This document shows, one piece after another, positions 8,696 to 17,073 of a stretch of DNA of 64,000 nucleotides. How positions within the stretch are numbered: the stretch's first letter is position 1; each line of letters starts with the position of its first letter. Where the stretch lies: positions 190,055 to 254,054 of the forward strand of contig NZ_KQ969037.1 of the NCBI RefSeq assembly GCF_001578705.1. Reading direction: 5' to 3'. The notes beneath the pieces were generated by a model. The model searched no databases. It saw only the letters and a list, made by a program, of their open reading frames with translations, and was not told the DNA's origin. Origin of the DNA: Streptococcus oralis (GTDB lineage Bacteria > Bacillota > Bacilli > Lactobacillales > Streptococcaceae). The position numbers and the translations under genes are program-made.

Positions 8696-9370
8696 ATGAT
8701 AAAAATCTTATTAGTAGAAGATGACCTAGGCCTGTCAAACTCAGTATTTGACTTTTTAGATGATTTTGCAGATGTCATGCAGGTCTTTGATGGAGAAGAA
8801 GGTCTCTACGAAGCTGAAAGTGGTGTCTATGACTTGATTTTGCTTGACCTGATGTTGCCTGAAAAAAATGGCTTCCAAGTCTTGAAAGAATTGCGTGAAA
8901 AAGGGATCTCAACACCAGTCCTGATCATGACTGCCAAGGAAAGTTTAGATGACAAGGGACATGGATTTGAACTGGGAGCGGATGACTACCTCACCAAACC
9001 TTTCTACCTAGAAGAACTCAAAATGCGGATCCAAGCCCTTCTCAAACGTTCAGGCAAGTTTAACGAAAACACCTTGACCTACGGGGATATTGTCGTCAAT
9101 CTTTCAACGAATGAAGTAAAAGTGGAAGATACTCCTGTGGAACTGCTCGGAAAAGAGTTTGAGTTGTTGGTTTACTTCCTTCAAAATCAAAATGTTATTC
9201 TTCCCAAGACACAAATTTTTGACCGTCTATGGGGATTTGATAGCGATACGACGATTTCCGTTGTAGAAGTCTATGTCTCAAAAGTTCGTAAGAAATTGAA
9301 GGGAACAGCCTTTGCTGAAAATCTTCAAACCTTACGTAGTGTCGGGTATATTTTAAAAGATGTTCAATAA
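8696..9370 (+). CDS. ciaR: Response regulator CiaR
   Basis: A 224-residue OmpR/PhoB-type regulator. The receiver domain (1-115) has the acidic pocket E8-D9, phospho-acceptor Asp51 in LLLDLMLP, the Thr of MTAKE and Lys of LTKPF. The C-terminal winged helix (about 128-222) includes the DNA-contact helix [17 protein letters not shown]. CiaR controls stress tolerance, competence and beta-lactam response in mitis-group streptococci and binds TTTAAG direct repeats. AAGGAGG precedes the start, and it overlaps ciaH by 11 bases, so the two are coupled. Confidence 0.96.
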   Translation: MIKILLVEDDLGLSNSVFDFLDDFADVMQVFDGEEGLYEAESGVYDLILLDLMLPEKNGFQVLKELREKGISTPVLIMTAKESLDDKGHGFELGADDYLTKPFYLEELKMRIQALLKRSGKFNENTLTYGDIVVNLSTNEVKVEDTPVELLGKEFELLVYFLQNQNVILPKTQIFDRLWGFDSDTTISVVEVYVSKVRKKLKGTAFAENLQTLRSVGYILKDVQ

Positions 9371-10697
9371 ACTTAAAAAAACATGGTATGCGGATGATTT
9401 CAGCTATTTCATTCGAAACTTTGGAGTGTTCACCTTGATCTTCTCTGCTATGACCTTGATTATCCTCCAGGTCATGCACTCGAGTCTCTATACTTCTGTA
9501 GATGAAAAACTCCAAGCTCTTAGTGGTAGTCCCCAAGCGGTTATCCAGTTAGCACTGAATCGGGCAACTGAGGAGGTCAAGGACATCCAACCCGCAACTT
9601 CGGATGCCAGCAAGGCTGAAATCAAACCAAATGTTAGTTCCAATACTGAAGTCTTGCTCTTTGACAAGGATTTTAACCAACTCTTACTGGGCAATCGTTT
9701 TTTAGGTTTGGATAAGATCAAGCTGGACAAGAAAGAGTTGAATCACATTCGCCAAATCCAAGTTGTCAATAGCTACGGTCAGGAAGAAACCTACCGAATG
9801 ATCTTGATGGAAACAAATTCGTCCACTGTTTCAAGCAACGTCAAATATGCGGCGGTTTTAATCAATACCAGCCAGCTTGAGCAAATCAGCCAAAACCATG
9901 AGCATTTAATCGTAGTAGTCATGGCTAGTTTCTGGCTCCTGTCGTTAATCGCTAGTGTTTACCTAGCCCGTGTCAGTGTCAAACCTTTATTGGAAAGCAT
10001 GCAAAAGCAGAAGTCCTTTGTTGAAAATGCGAGCCACGAACTGAGAACGCCTTTGGCTGTTTTACAAAATCGTTTAGAGACTCTCTTTCGAAAACCAGAA
10101 GCAACGATTATGGAGTCCAGCGAAAGCATTGCTTCTAGTCTTGAAGAAGTCCGCAACATGCGTTTCCTTACAACCAATCTTCTCAATCTAGCACGTCGAG
10201 ATGATGGAATCAAGCCTGAAATAGCAGAAGTATCACCACAGTTTTTTAAGACAACCTTTGCTAACTATGAGTTGATTGCTTCTGAAAATGATCGCATTTT
10301 TGAGTATGAAAATCGGATTTATCGTCCCTTCATGACAGATCAGTTGCTCCTAAAACAGCTCATGACTATCTTGTTTGATAATGCCATTAAGTATACTGAA
10401 GGAGATGGAAAGATTGAGTTTGTGGTCTATGCTACGGATCGCCATCTCTATCTAACAGTAACGGATAATGGGATTGGGATCTCTGCTACCGATAAAAAGA
10501 AAATCTTTGATCGTTTCTACCGTGTAGACAAGGCAAGAACCCGTCAGAAAGGTGGCTTTGGCCTTGGGCTATCTTTGGCCAAGCAGATCGTAGATGCCTT
10601 ACGAGGAACGATTAGCGTCAAAGATAACCAGCCTAGAGGAACAATTTTTGAAGTTAAAATCGCTATCCAATCTCCTCCCAAACGTAGGAATAAATAA
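9360..10697 (+). CDS. ciaH: Sensor histidine kinase CiaH
   Basis: A 445-residue membrane kinase, partner of CiaR. Two transmembrane helices (about 19-39 and 180-201) flank an extracytoplasmic sensor region. The phospho-acceptor is His226 in [12 protein letters not shown]. The C-terminal ATPase domain shows the N box (LFDNAIKYT), G1 (VTDNGIGI), F box (IFDRFYRVD) and G2 ([11 protein letters not shown]). Its start lies inside the end of ciaR. A T-rich hairpin directly follows its stop. Confidence 0.96.
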   Translation: MFNKLKKTWYADDFSYFIRNFGVFTLIFSAMTLIILQVMHSSLYTSVDEKLQALSGSPQAVIQLALNRATEEVKDIQPATSDASKAEIKPNVSSNTEVLLFDKDFNQLLLGNRFLGLDKIKLDKKELNHIRQIQVVNSYGQEETYRMILMETNSSTVSSNVKYAAVLINTSQLEQISQNHEHLIVVVMASFWLLSLIASVYLARVSVKPLLESMQKQKSFVENASHELRTPLAVLQNRLETLFRKPEATIMESSESIASSLEEVRNMRFLTTNLLNLARRDDGIKPEIAEVSPQFFKTTFANYELIASENDRIFEYENRIYRPFMTDQLLLKQLMTILFDNAIKYTEGDGKIEFVVYATDRHLYLTVTDNGIGISATDKKKIFDRFYRVDKARTRQKGGFGLGLSLAKQIVDALRGTISVKDNQPRGTIFEVKIAIQSPPKRRNK

Positions 10698-10728
10698 AAA
10701 AGGCAGTTTTTAAAACTGTCTTTTTAAG
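10698..10728 (+). terminator. Terminator after ciaH
   Basis: AAAGGCAGTTTT pairs with AAAACTGTCTTT and ends in T5. Confidence 0.8.
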
Positions 10729-10738
10729 TAAACTGAAA

Positions 10739-10765
10739 AGAGGTTGGCACTACTACCAACCTTTA
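10739..10765 (-). terminator. Terminator of the DUF3270 gene
   Basis: Perfect seven-base stem AGGTTGG/CCAACCT with an eight-base loop. On the minus strand it ends in TCTTTT, so it serves the gene on that strand and may also act on ciaH read-through. Confidence 0.65.
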
Positions 10766-11047
10766 TTTTGAAATTTTTCGTTTCATAATCTTTCGTTGAA
10801 GTTGTAGAAGGGCAAAACTAAGACCCATTGCAACGATAAATGATAGTGCTGTATTCAATTTCATAGCTAAAAAGATAAAGCTAAAGATTGCTGTGAAAAT
10901 ACAGAAACAAGCGATATTGACAAAAAATAAAATTTCTTTTAAACCAGAGCTGACTGGGGCTTCAGGTGTATAATCTTGATAAAGCGGAGTTTGATTCGAT
11001 TCGGGAGCTTGTTCAAACTCATAAGCTTCTAGTTTTCTTGCGGGCAT
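10763..11047 (-). CDS. DUF3270-type small membrane protein
   Basis: A 94-residue protein with an acidic, proline-containing N-terminal tail (about 1-34), two hydrophobic helices (about 38-60 and 65-83) and a very basic end (QRKIMKRKISK). This layout fits the streptococcal DUF3270 family; no function is known. AAGGAGAG lies six bases before its ATG on the minus strand. It is convergent with ciaH and divergent from the U32 gene. The family name is from recognition of the overall pattern only. Confidence 0.7.
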   Translation of the reverse strand: MPARKLEAYEFEQAPESNQTPLYQDYTPEAPVSSGLKEILFFVNIACFCIFTAIFSFIFLAMKLNTALSFIVAMGLSFALLQLQRKIMKRKISK

Positions 11048-11173
11048 GATTCTCTCCTTAACAGTACATAACTATTTTATCATTTTTTATGCAGAGAATC
11101 ATTACAGAAAGATTACAAAAAGAATAAAGTACCTTTTCATTTAGAAAGGATAGCTGATTTTTGAGAAATGTGG

Positions 11174-11187
11174 TATAATTTTCCTTA
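11174..11187 (+). promoter_or_regulatory. Extended -10 giving a leaderless transcript
   Basis: TATAAT (11174-11179) with upstream TGG ends exactly seven bases before the ATG at 11187. Transcription should therefore start at or next to the A of the start codon. No Shine-Dalgarno exists. Confidence 0.6.
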
Positions 11188-12116
11188 TGGAAAAGATTAT
11201 TGTTACAGCAACTGCTGAAAGTATTGAACAAGTTGGACAGTTACTTGAAGCTGGCGTAGACCGTATCTATGTCGGTGAGAAAGATTTTGGCCTTCGTCTG
11301 CCAACGACCTTTAGTTATGAAGAGTTACGCACCATCGCTAAGCTCGTTCATGATGCAGGTAAAGAGTTGATCGTTGCGGTTAATGCCCTCATGCACCAAG
11401 ATATGATGGACCGTATCAAGCCTTTCTTAGATTTTTTGGAAGAAATCAAGACAGACTACATCACTGTTGGAGATGCAGGTGTCTTTTACGTGGTCAATCG
11501 CGATGGCTATTCCTTTAAGACCATCTACGATGCTTCAACCATGGTGACAAGTAGCCGTCAGATTAACTTCTGGGGTCAAAAGGCTGGCGCATCTGAGGCT
11601 GTCTTGGCACGTGAAATTCCATCTGCTGAGCTATTCAAGATGCCTGAGATTTTGGAAATTCCTGCTGAAGTGTTGGTTTACGGAGCTAGTGTCATTCACC
11701 ATTCTAAGCGTCCGCTCTTGCAAAACTACTATAACTTCACGCATATCGATGATGAAAAGACACGCAAACGTGATCTTTTCTTGGCAGAACCGAGTGACCC
11801 AGAAAGCCATTACTCTATCTTTGAAGACAATCATGGTACCCACATCTTTGCCAACAATGACCTTGATTTGATGACCAAATTGACAGAATTGGTGGAGCAT
11901 GGTTTCACTCACTGGAAGCTAGAGGGGATCTACACACCAGGACAAAACTTTGTAGAAATTGCTAAACTCTTTATTCAAGCGCGTAGCTTGATCCAAGAGG
12001 GGAATTTCAGCCATGACCAAGCCTTCTTGCTGGATGAGGAAGTGCGCAAGTTACACCCTAAAAACCGATTCCTCGACACAGGATTCTATGATTACGATCC
12101 TGATATGGTTAAATAG
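11187..12116 (+). CDS. Peptidase U32 family protein
   Basis: A 309-residue protein of the U32 (YegQ/TrhP-like) family. It shows the N-terminal barrel start EKIIVTATAESIEQVGQLLEAG with VDRIYVGEKDFGLR, the DAST segment and the signature-like region THWKLEGIY near residue 250. Relatives act in prephenate-dependent tRNA uridine hydroxylation or as collagenase-like peptidases. The paired longer U32 gene usually found next to it is not here. The four-Cys cluster of larger members is absent. It appears to be translated from a leaderless mRNA. Confidence 0.85.
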   Translation: MEKIIVTATAESIEQVGQLLEAGVDRIYVGEKDFGLRLPTTFSYEELRTIAKLVHDAGKELIVAVNALMHQDMMDRIKPFLDFLEEIKTDYITVGDAGVFYVVNRDGYSFKTIYDASTMVTSSRQINFWGQKAGASEAVLAREIPSAELFKMPEILEIPAEVLVYGASVIHHSKRPLLQNYYNFTHIDDEKTRKRDLFLAEPSDPESHYSIFEDNHGTHIFANNDLDLMTKLTELVEHGFTHWKLEGIYTPGQNFVEIAKLFIQARSLIQEGNFSHDQAFLLDEEVRKLHPKNRFLDTGFYDYDPDMVK

Positions 12117-12122
12117 GACACC

Positions 12123-12152
12123 AAAACCCGAAATAAAAATGTTCGGGTTTTT
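12123..12152 (+). terminator. Terminator after the U32 gene
   Basis: AAAACCCGAA pairs with TTCGGGTTTT across a nine-base loop and ends in T5. Confidence 0.85.
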
Positions 12153-12186
12153 CAAGTGTATTCATGAAATAAAAACGGATACATGT

Positions 12187-12192
12187 TATAAT
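12187..12192 (+). promoter_or_regulatory. Extended -10 promoter of rpiA operon
   Basis: TATAAT with upstream TGT lies 29 bases before the GTG start of rpiA. It probably drives rpiA-deoB-DUF1697-punA. Confidence 0.65.
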
Positions 12193-12221
12193 GAAAGTAG
12201 CTCTTTATTGGAGGTATTTAA

Positions 12222-12905
12222 GTGGAGAATCTGAAAAAGATGGCAGGTATCAAGGCTGCTGAGTTTGTCAAGGATGGTATGGTAGTCGGTCTGGGAACTG
12301 GTTCTACTGCCTACTATTTCGTAGAGGAAGTAGGTCGTCGGATTAAGGAAGAGGGTTTGCAGATTACTGCTGTAACGACTTCTAGTGTGACCAGTAAACA
12401 GGCTGAAGGACTTAACATTCCGCTTAAGTCGATTGATCAAGTAGATGTTGTCGATGTGACGGTTGACGGGGCGGATGAAGTAGATAGCCAGTTTAACGGA
12501 ATCAAAGGTGGTGGTGGTGCCCTTCTGATGGAGAAGGTTGTCGCAACGCCCTCAAAAGAATATGTTTGGGTGGTGGATGAAAGCAAACTGGTCGAGAAAC
12601 TAGGTGCTTTTAAATTGCCAGTAGAAGTGGTTCAGTATGGCGCAGAACAGGTTTTTCGTCGTTTTGAGCGAGCTGGCTACAAACCAAGTTTCCGTGAAAA
12701 AGACGGCCAACGTTTTGTGACCGATATGCAGAACTTTATCATTGACCTAGCCTTGGATGTCATTGAAGATCCAATTGCCTTCGGGCAAGAATTGGACCAT
12801 GTCGTTGGTGTCGTAGAGCATGGCTTGTTCAACCAAATGGTGGATAAGGTCATCGTAGCGGGACGAAATGGTGTTCAGATTTTAACTTCAACAAAAGCAA
12901 ACTAA
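12222..12905 (+). CDS. rpiA: Ribose-5-phosphate isomerase A
   Basis: A 227-residue cytoplasmic enzyme interconverting ribose 5-phosphate and ribulose 5-phosphate. RpiA motifs are complete: GLGTGSTA phosphate loop (about 26-33), VDGADEVD with catalytic acids (about 84-91), [12 protein letters not shown] (about 95-106) and [11 protein letters not shown]. The start is a GTG with TTGGAGG ten bases upstream. It opens an operon with deoB, where it links nucleoside-derived ribose 5-phosphate to the pentose phosphate route. Confidence 0.96.
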   Translation: MENLKKMAGIKAAEFVKDGMVVGLGTGSTAYYFVEEVGRRIKEEGLQITAVTTSSVTSKQAEGLNIPLKSIDQVDVVDVTVDGADEVDSQFNGIKGGGGALLMEKVVATPSKEYVWVVDESKLVEKLGAFKLPVEVVQYGAEQVFRRFERAGYKPSFREKDGQRFVTDMQNFIIDLALDVIEDPIAFGQELDHVVGVVEHGLFNQMVDKVIVAGRNGVQILTSTKAN

Positions 12906-12928
12906 TCAAAATAATAAGGAGACAGACT

Positions 12929-14140
12929 ATGTCAAAATTTAATCGTATTCACTTGGTGGTACTGGATTCTGTGGGAATTGGTGCTGCGCCAGATGCCAAT
13001 AACTTTGTCAATGCAGGGGTTCCAGATGGAGCTTCTGACACACTGGGACACATTTCAAAAACAGTTGGTTTGAATGTACCAAACATGGCTAAAATCGGCC
13101 TAGGAAATATTCCTCGTGAAACTCCTCTTAAGACTGTACCAGCTGAAAGCAATCCAACAGGTTATGCAACAAAATTGGAAGAAGTATCACTTGGTAAGGA
13201 TACTATGACGGGTCACTGGGAAATCATGGGACTCAACATTACCGAGCCTTTCGATACTTTCTGGAACGGATTCCCAGAAGAAATCTTGACAAAAATCGAA
13301 GAATTTTCAGGACGCAAGGTCATTCGTGAAGCTAACAAACCTTACTCAGGAACAGCTGTTATCGATGATTTTGGACCACGTCAGATGGAAACTGGGGAGT
13401 TGATTATCTATACTTCAGCTGACCCTGTTTTGCAAATTGCTGCCCACGAAGACATCATTCCTTTGGATGAATTGTACCGTATCTGTGAATACGCTCGTTC
13501 GATTACACTTGAACGTCCTGCTCTTCTAGGTCGTATCATTGCTCGTCCATATGTTGGTGAACCAGGTAGCTTCACTCGTACAGCTAACCGTCGTGACTTG
13601 GCCGTTTCCCCATTTGCACCAACTGTTTTGGATAAATTGAACGAAGCTGGCATCGATACTTATGCTGTTGGTAAAATTAACGATATCTTTAACGGTGCGG
13701 GTATCAACCATGATATGGGCCACAACAAGTCAAACAGCCATGGAATTGATACACTCTTGAAGACTATGGGACTTGCTGAATTTGAAAAAGGATTCTCATT
13801 CACAAACTTGGTTGACTTTGATGCCCTTTATGGCCACCGTCGCAATGCTCATGGCTACCGTGATTGCTTGCATGAGTTTGATGAACGCTTGCCTGAAATT
13901 ATCGCAGCCATGAGAGAGAATGATCTTCTTTTGATTACTGCTGACCATGGAAATGACCCAACCTATGCAGGAACTGACCACACTCGTGAATATATTCCAT
14001 TGTTGGCCTATAGCCCTGCCTTTAAAGGAAATGGTGTCATTCCAGTCGGACATTTTGCAGATATCTCAGCGACAGTTGCGGATAACTTTGGTGTTGAAAC
14101 TGCCATGATTGGTGAAAGTTTCTTAGATAAATTGGTATAA
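12929..14140 (+). CDS. deoB: Phosphopentomutase
   Basis: A 403-residue member of the alkaline-phosphatase superfamily that converts (deoxy)ribose 1-phosphate to the 5-phosphate. Metal-binding residues sit in [14 protein letters not shown] near the N-terminus and in [20 protein letters not shown] near the C-terminus. The phosphorylated Thr lies in the [10 protein letters not shown] motif (about 86-95). It follows rpiA by 23 bases with a good AAGGAG site and precedes the nucleoside phosphorylases whose product it uses. Confidence 0.97.
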   Translation: MSKFNRIHLVVLDSVGIGAAPDANNFVNAGVPDGASDTLGHISKTVGLNVPNMAKIGLGNIPRETPLKTVPAESNPTGYATKLEEVSLGKDTMTGHWEIMGLNITEPFDTFWNGFPEEILTKIEEFSGRKVIREANKPYSGTAVIDDFGPRQMETGELIIYTSADPVLQIAAHEDIIPLDELYRICEYARSITLERPALLGRIIARPYVGEPGSFTRTANRRDLAVSPFAPTVLDKLNEAGIDTYAVGKINDIFNGAGINHDMGHNKSNSHGIDTLLKTMGLAEFEKGFSFTNLVDFDALYGHRRNAHGYRDCLHEFDERLPEIIAAMRENDLLLITADHGNDPTYAGTDHTREYIPLLAYSPAFKGNGVIPVGHFADISATVADNFGVETAMIGESFLDKLV

Positions 14141-14141
14141 G

Positions 14142-14702
14142 ATGACGCGGTATGCTTTACTGGTTCGAGGTATTAATGTCGGTGGGAAGAATAAGGTTGT
14201 CATGGCGGAGCTTCGTCAAGAATTGACAGAGTTGGGACTGGGAAAGGTTGAAACCTACATCAACAGTGGCAACATTTTCTTTACTTCAACAGATGCCAAA
14301 GCCCAATTGGTTGAAAAGTTAGAGGCTTTCTTTGAAGTCCATTATCCATTTATCCAGAGCTTTTCTTTGCTGAGTCTAGAGGACTTTGAAGCGGAACTTG
14401 AAGATCTGCCAGATTGGTGGACCAAAGACCTAGCTCGAAAAGATGTCCTCTTTTACACGGAGGGCTTGGATGTGGCTCGAGTCATCGAGAAAGTGGACAG
14501 TTTGGAACTGGAAGATGAAATTGTTCATTTTGGAAGACTTGGGATTTTCTGGGGGAAATTCTCTGAAGAATCCTACTATGCAACTGCCTATCACAAGTAC
14601 TTGCTCAAGATGCCTTTCTATCGCAACATCACCATTCGCAACGCAAAAACCTTTGACAAAATCGGTCAAATGCTAAAAAATAATAAAGGAGACACACAAT
14701 GA
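14142..14702 (+). CDS. DUF1697 family protein
   Basis: A 186-residue soluble protein with the DUF1697 opening MTRYALLVRGINVGGKNKV, the TYINSGN segment (about 42-48) and the closing TIRNAKTFDKIGQML. No biochemical role is established for the family. It begins one base after the deoB stop and overlaps punA by 4 bases (ATGA), so it is translated within the nucleoside operon. No separate Shine-Dalgarno is evident, which suggests coupling to deoB. Confidence 0.88.
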   Translation: MTRYALLVRGINVGGKNKVVMAELRQELTELGLGKVETYINSGNIFFTSTDAKAQLVEKLEAFFEVHYPFIQSFSLLSLEDFEAELEDLPDWWTKDLARKDVLFYTEGLDVARVIEKVDSLELEDEIVHFGRLGIFWGKFSEESYYATAYHKYLLKMPFYRNITIRNAKTFDKIGQMLKNNKGDTQ

Positions 14703-15508
14703 CATTTTTAGATAAGATCAAGGAAACAGCTGCTTTCCTGAAAGAAAAGGGAATCCAAGCACCTGAGTTCGGTCTAATCCTTGGATCAGGACTTGGAGAA
14801 TTGGCAGAGGAAATCGAAAATCCAGTTGTAGTAGACTACGCAGACATTCCAAACTGGGGCCGCTCAACAGTAGTCGGTCACGCTGGTAAATTGGTATATG
14901 GTGAACTTTCAGGGCGCAAGGTCTTAGCTCTTCAAGGTCGCTTCCATTTCTACGAAGGAAATCCTCTGGAAGTCGTGACTTTCCCAGTACGTGTGATGAA
15001 AGTTCTCGGATGTGAAGGTGTCATTGTAACCAATGCAGCTGGCGGTATTGGATTCGGTCCTGGTACTTTGATGGCTATCTCAGACCATATCAATATGACG
15101 GGTCAAAATCCATTGATGGGTGAAAACTTGGATGACTTTGGTCCACGGTTCCCTGATATGTCTAAAGCCTACACACCAGAATACCGTGCTACTGCCCATG
15201 AAGTGGCTAAAAAACTCGGTATCAAGCTTGATGAAGGTGTCTATATCGGTGTAACCGGTCCGACTTATGAAACACCTACAGAGATTCGTGCCTATAAGAC
15301 ATTGGGAGCAGATGCAGTTGGTATGTCCACTGTTCCTGAAGTTATTGTGGCCGCTCACTCAGGCTTGAAAGTTCTAGGAATTTCATGTATCACTAACCAT
15401 GCTGCTGGTTTCCAAGAAGAACTCAACCACGAGGAAGTTGTAGAAGTGACTGAACGTGTCAAAGGTGACTTCAAAGGTTTGCTTAAAGCTATTCTTGCTG
15501 AATTGTAA
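14699..15508 (+). CDS. punA: Purine nucleoside phosphorylase, trimeric type
   Basis: A 269-residue PNP of the mammalian-like trimeric family (inosine/guanosine phosphorolysis). Motifs: LILGSGLGELAEE phosphate site (about 23-35), GRFHFYEG (about 80-87), VTNAAGGIGF (about 110-119), and the purine-site EVPE-type stretch DAVGMSTVPEVIVA followed by SCITNHAAG with the base-binding Asn. It overlaps the DUF1697 gene by 4 bases, and AAAGGAG lies upstream. An 840-bp non-coding array separates it from deoD. Confidence 0.95.
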   Translation: MTFLDKIKETAAFLKEKGIQAPEFGLILGSGLGELAEEIENPVVVDYADIPNWGRSTVVGHAGKLVYGELSGRKVLALQGRFHFYEGNPLEVVTFPVRVMKVLGCEGVIVTNAAGGIGFGPGTLMAISDHINMTGQNPLMGENLDDFGPRFPDMSKAYTPEYRATAHEVAKKLGIKLDEGVYIGVTGPTYETPTEIRAYKTLGADAVGMSTVPEVIVAAHSGLKVLGISCITNHAAGFQEELNHEEVVEVTERVKGDFKGLLKAILAEL

Positions 15509-15563
15509 TTAATAATCAATCATAGAAAGGGTGGATTCAAGTTTTTTCCTGAGTTTGTCTTGC

Positions 15564-15569
15564 TATAAA
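15564..15569 (+). promoter_or_regulatory. Possible promoter within the array
   Basis: TATAAA with upstream TGC sits inside a small palindrome (TGCTATAAAATAGCA). It would place the whole cassette array in the deoD leader, but no good -35 is seen. Confidence 0.3.
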
Positions 15570-15580
15570 ATAGCAAATGA

Positions 15581-15618
15581 GAAAGGCGGAGTAGGTGTTT
15601 AAATGCTACTCCCTCTTT
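15581..15618 (+). terminator. Hairpin after punA, possible terminator
   Basis: GGAGTAG pairs perfectly with CTACTCC across an eleven-base loop, followed by CTCTTT. The tail is only moderately T-rich, so it may be a terminator for punA or simply the second hairpin of the array. Confidence 0.45.
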
Positions 15619-15632
15619 AAAGTTTATAAAAA

Positions 15633-15880
15633 GAAAGGTAGAACGTGTGTTCTGATTTGAACACGAGCGGAAAACTTTTCTAAAAACATTGAAAGGAAGG
15701 GTAGTTCGGGTTTGAGTTGAATCCGAGCTATTCTCCTCTATATTATATTATCAAAATTAAGAAAGAAAGGAATTGAACCCACCCTAAAAGCAGTGGGAAA
15801 AAGATAGTTGGTCTAGCGAGCATCGCTCACTGCACCCAACTCCTATTTTCCCTTCGATTTTTGACGGGTTTGGTATCTTT
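15633..15880 (+). repeat. Array cassette 1
   Basis: Hairpin A (15633-15681) has stem GTGTTC/GAACAC inside an outer GAAAGG/CTTTTC pairing. Hairpin A' (15691-15736) has CGGGTT/AATCCG inside GGGTAG/CTATTC. Hairpin B (about 15777-15852) has CCCAC/GTGGG, then a long stem GGGAAAA..GTTGG paired with CCAAC..TTTTCCC that holds an inner AGCGA/TCGCT hairpin. Confidence 0.75.
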
Positions 15881-15903
15881 TTGACTATCACATTTAGAAT
15901 AAA

Positions 15904-16090
15904 GAAAGGTAGAGCGAGGTGTTCTGATTTGAACACGAGCGAAAAACTTTTCATAACAATAAAAGAAAGGATGGGTAAACCGTATTTGCTGAACTGAATA
16001 CGGGCGGAGAACTGTGTAAAAAAGATAAACTGTCTAGCATCTGTGATGCTTCGTCAGTTTCCTATTTTTACTTTGTTCTCTGTCGCTGTC
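15904..16090 (+). repeat. Array cassette 2 (divergent)
   Basis: Same order as cassette 1. Hairpin A has GTGTTC/GAACAC. Hairpin A' has CCGTATT/AATACGG. The long hairpin (16015-16075) has GTAAAAA..AACTG paired with CAGTT..TTTTTAC and an inner AGCATC/GATGCT. The CCCAC/GTGGG hairpin is missing. The unpaired AGATA, GTCTAG and TCCTAT segments match the other cassettes. Confidence 0.75.
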
Positions 16091-16105
16091 CTAAATATAC
16101 AAAAA

Positions 16106-16347
16106 GAAAGGTAGAGTAAGGTGTTCTGATTTGAACACGAGCGGAAAACTTTTCTAAAAACATTGAAAGGTAGGTAGTTTGGGTTTGAATTGAACCCGTG
16201 CTATTCTCCTATTTATCATCAAAATTAAGAAAGAAAGGAATTGAACCCACCCTAAAAGCAGTGGGAAAAAGATAGTTGGTCTAGTGAGCATCGCTCACTG
16301 CGCCCAACTCCTATTTTCCCTTTGCTTTTTGACGGGTTTGGTATCTT
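16106..16347 (+). repeat. Array cassette 3, adjoining deoD
   Basis: Near-identical to cassette 1. Hairpin A' uses GGGTT/AACCC and the inner loop hairpin is AGTGAG/CTCACT. It ends with GACGGGTTTGGTATCTT, five bases before the deoD ATG; the same words end cassette 1 at about 15863-15879. Confidence 0.75.
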
Positions 16348-16352
16348 ATATT

Positions 16353-17063
16353 ATGTCTATCCATATTGCTGCTAAGCAGGGTGAAATTGCTGATAAAATT
16401 CTTCTTCCGGGGGATCCTCTTCGTGCGAAATTTATTGCGGAGAATTTCCTTGAAGGTGTTGTTTGTTTTAACGAAGTGCGTAACATGTTTGGCTACACTG
16501 GTACTTACAAGGGTCACCGTGTATCTGTCATGGGAACTGGGATGGGAATACCATCTATTTCAATCTATGCACGTGAGTTGATTGTGGACTATGGTGTGAA
16601 AAAATTGATCCGCGTGGGAACTGCTGGTTCGTTAAACGAGGATGTCCATGTCCGTGAATTGGTTTTGGCACAGGCTGCTGCAACCAACTCAAACATCATC
16701 CGCAACGACTGGCCACAGTATGATTTCCCACAAATCGCTAGTTTTGACTTGCTAGACAAGGCCTACCATATCGCCAAAGAACAAGGTATGACCACCCACG
16801 TTGGGAATGTTTTGTCATCAGATGTCTTTTACTCAAACTACTTTGAAAAGAACATCGAGCTTGGTAAATGGGGAGTTAAAGCTGTGGAAATGGAAGCAGC
16901 AGCCCTTTACTATCTTGCTGCCCAACACCACGTCGATGCACTTGCTATCATGACCATTTCTGATAGCTTGGTCAATCCAGATGAAGACACTACTGCAGAA
17001 GAACGTCAAAATACCTTCACAGATATGATGAAGGTTGGTTTGGAAACCTTGATTGCAGAGTAA
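16353..17063 (+). CDS. deoD: Purine nucleoside phosphorylase, hexameric DeoD type
   Basis: A 236-residue hexameric PNP that splits purine (deoxy)nucleosides to base plus (deoxy)ribose 1-phosphate. It starts with the conserved [41 protein letters not shown] and VEMEAAALY (ribose and phosphate contacts) follow, then [10 protein letters not shown] with the catalytic Asp. The frame is open further upstream to a GTG at 16284, but that stretch is array sequence; family length supports 16353. No Shine-Dalgarno is seen, so initiation may depend on the leader fold. It is the second, non-homologous PNP in this locus beside punA. Confidence 0.95.
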   Translation: MSIHIAAKQGEIADKILLPGDPLRAKFIAENFLEGVVCFNEVRNMFGYTGTYKGHRVSVMGTGMGIPSISIYARELIVDYGVKKLIRVGTAGSLNEDVHVRELVLAQAAATNSNIIRNDWPQYDFPQIASFDLLDKAYHIAKEQGMTTHVGNVLSSDVFYSNYFEKNIELGKWGVKAVEMEAAALYYLAAQHHVDALAIMTISDSLVNPDEDTTAEERQNTFTDMMKVGLETLIAE

Positions 17064-17073
17064 AATGTAAAAG

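Larger units (their letters stand above)
15515..16350 (+). other. Structured-RNA repeat array between punA and deoD
   Basis: This stretch of about 840 bases carries no credible gene. GAAAGG recurs at 15525, 15581, 15633, 15691, 15765, 15904, 15965, 16106, 16165 and 16233, and each occurrence is followed by a hairpin. From 15633 the pattern resolves into three tandem cassettes of three hairpins each; two looser hairpins (15525-15555, 15581-15618) come first. Cassettes 1 and 3 are nearly identical; cassette 2 differs by paired changes that keep the stems. The array runs to the deoD start codon. It could be a tandem riboswitch-like leader, a family of small RNAs, or leaders left behind after gene loss. 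No known family was recognised. Confidence 0.75.

Noticed and set aside
15643-15690. Short frame GTG-TGT-TCT.. (12 codons) after GAAAGG in cassette 1, as a leader peptide
   Set aside because: The start codon is not kept in cassettes 2 and 3, where in-frame triplets are AGG or follow a stop, while the stem pairing is kept. Structure, not coding, is conserved.
15515-16350. CRISPR array
   Set aside because: Repeat units are unequal, contain internal hairpins, and the intervening sequences are themselves conserved between cassettes.
15515-16350. BOX, RUP or pneumococcal csRNA elements
   Set aside because: The words and module order do not match remembered BOX A/B/C or RUP sequences, and the CiaR TTTAAG repeats expected before csRNAs are absent.
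16284-16352. Upstream GTG giving deoD a 23-residue extension
   Set aside because: The extension is array sequence repeated in cassette 1 where no deoD follows, has no ribosome site, and the family starts at MSIHIA (16353).
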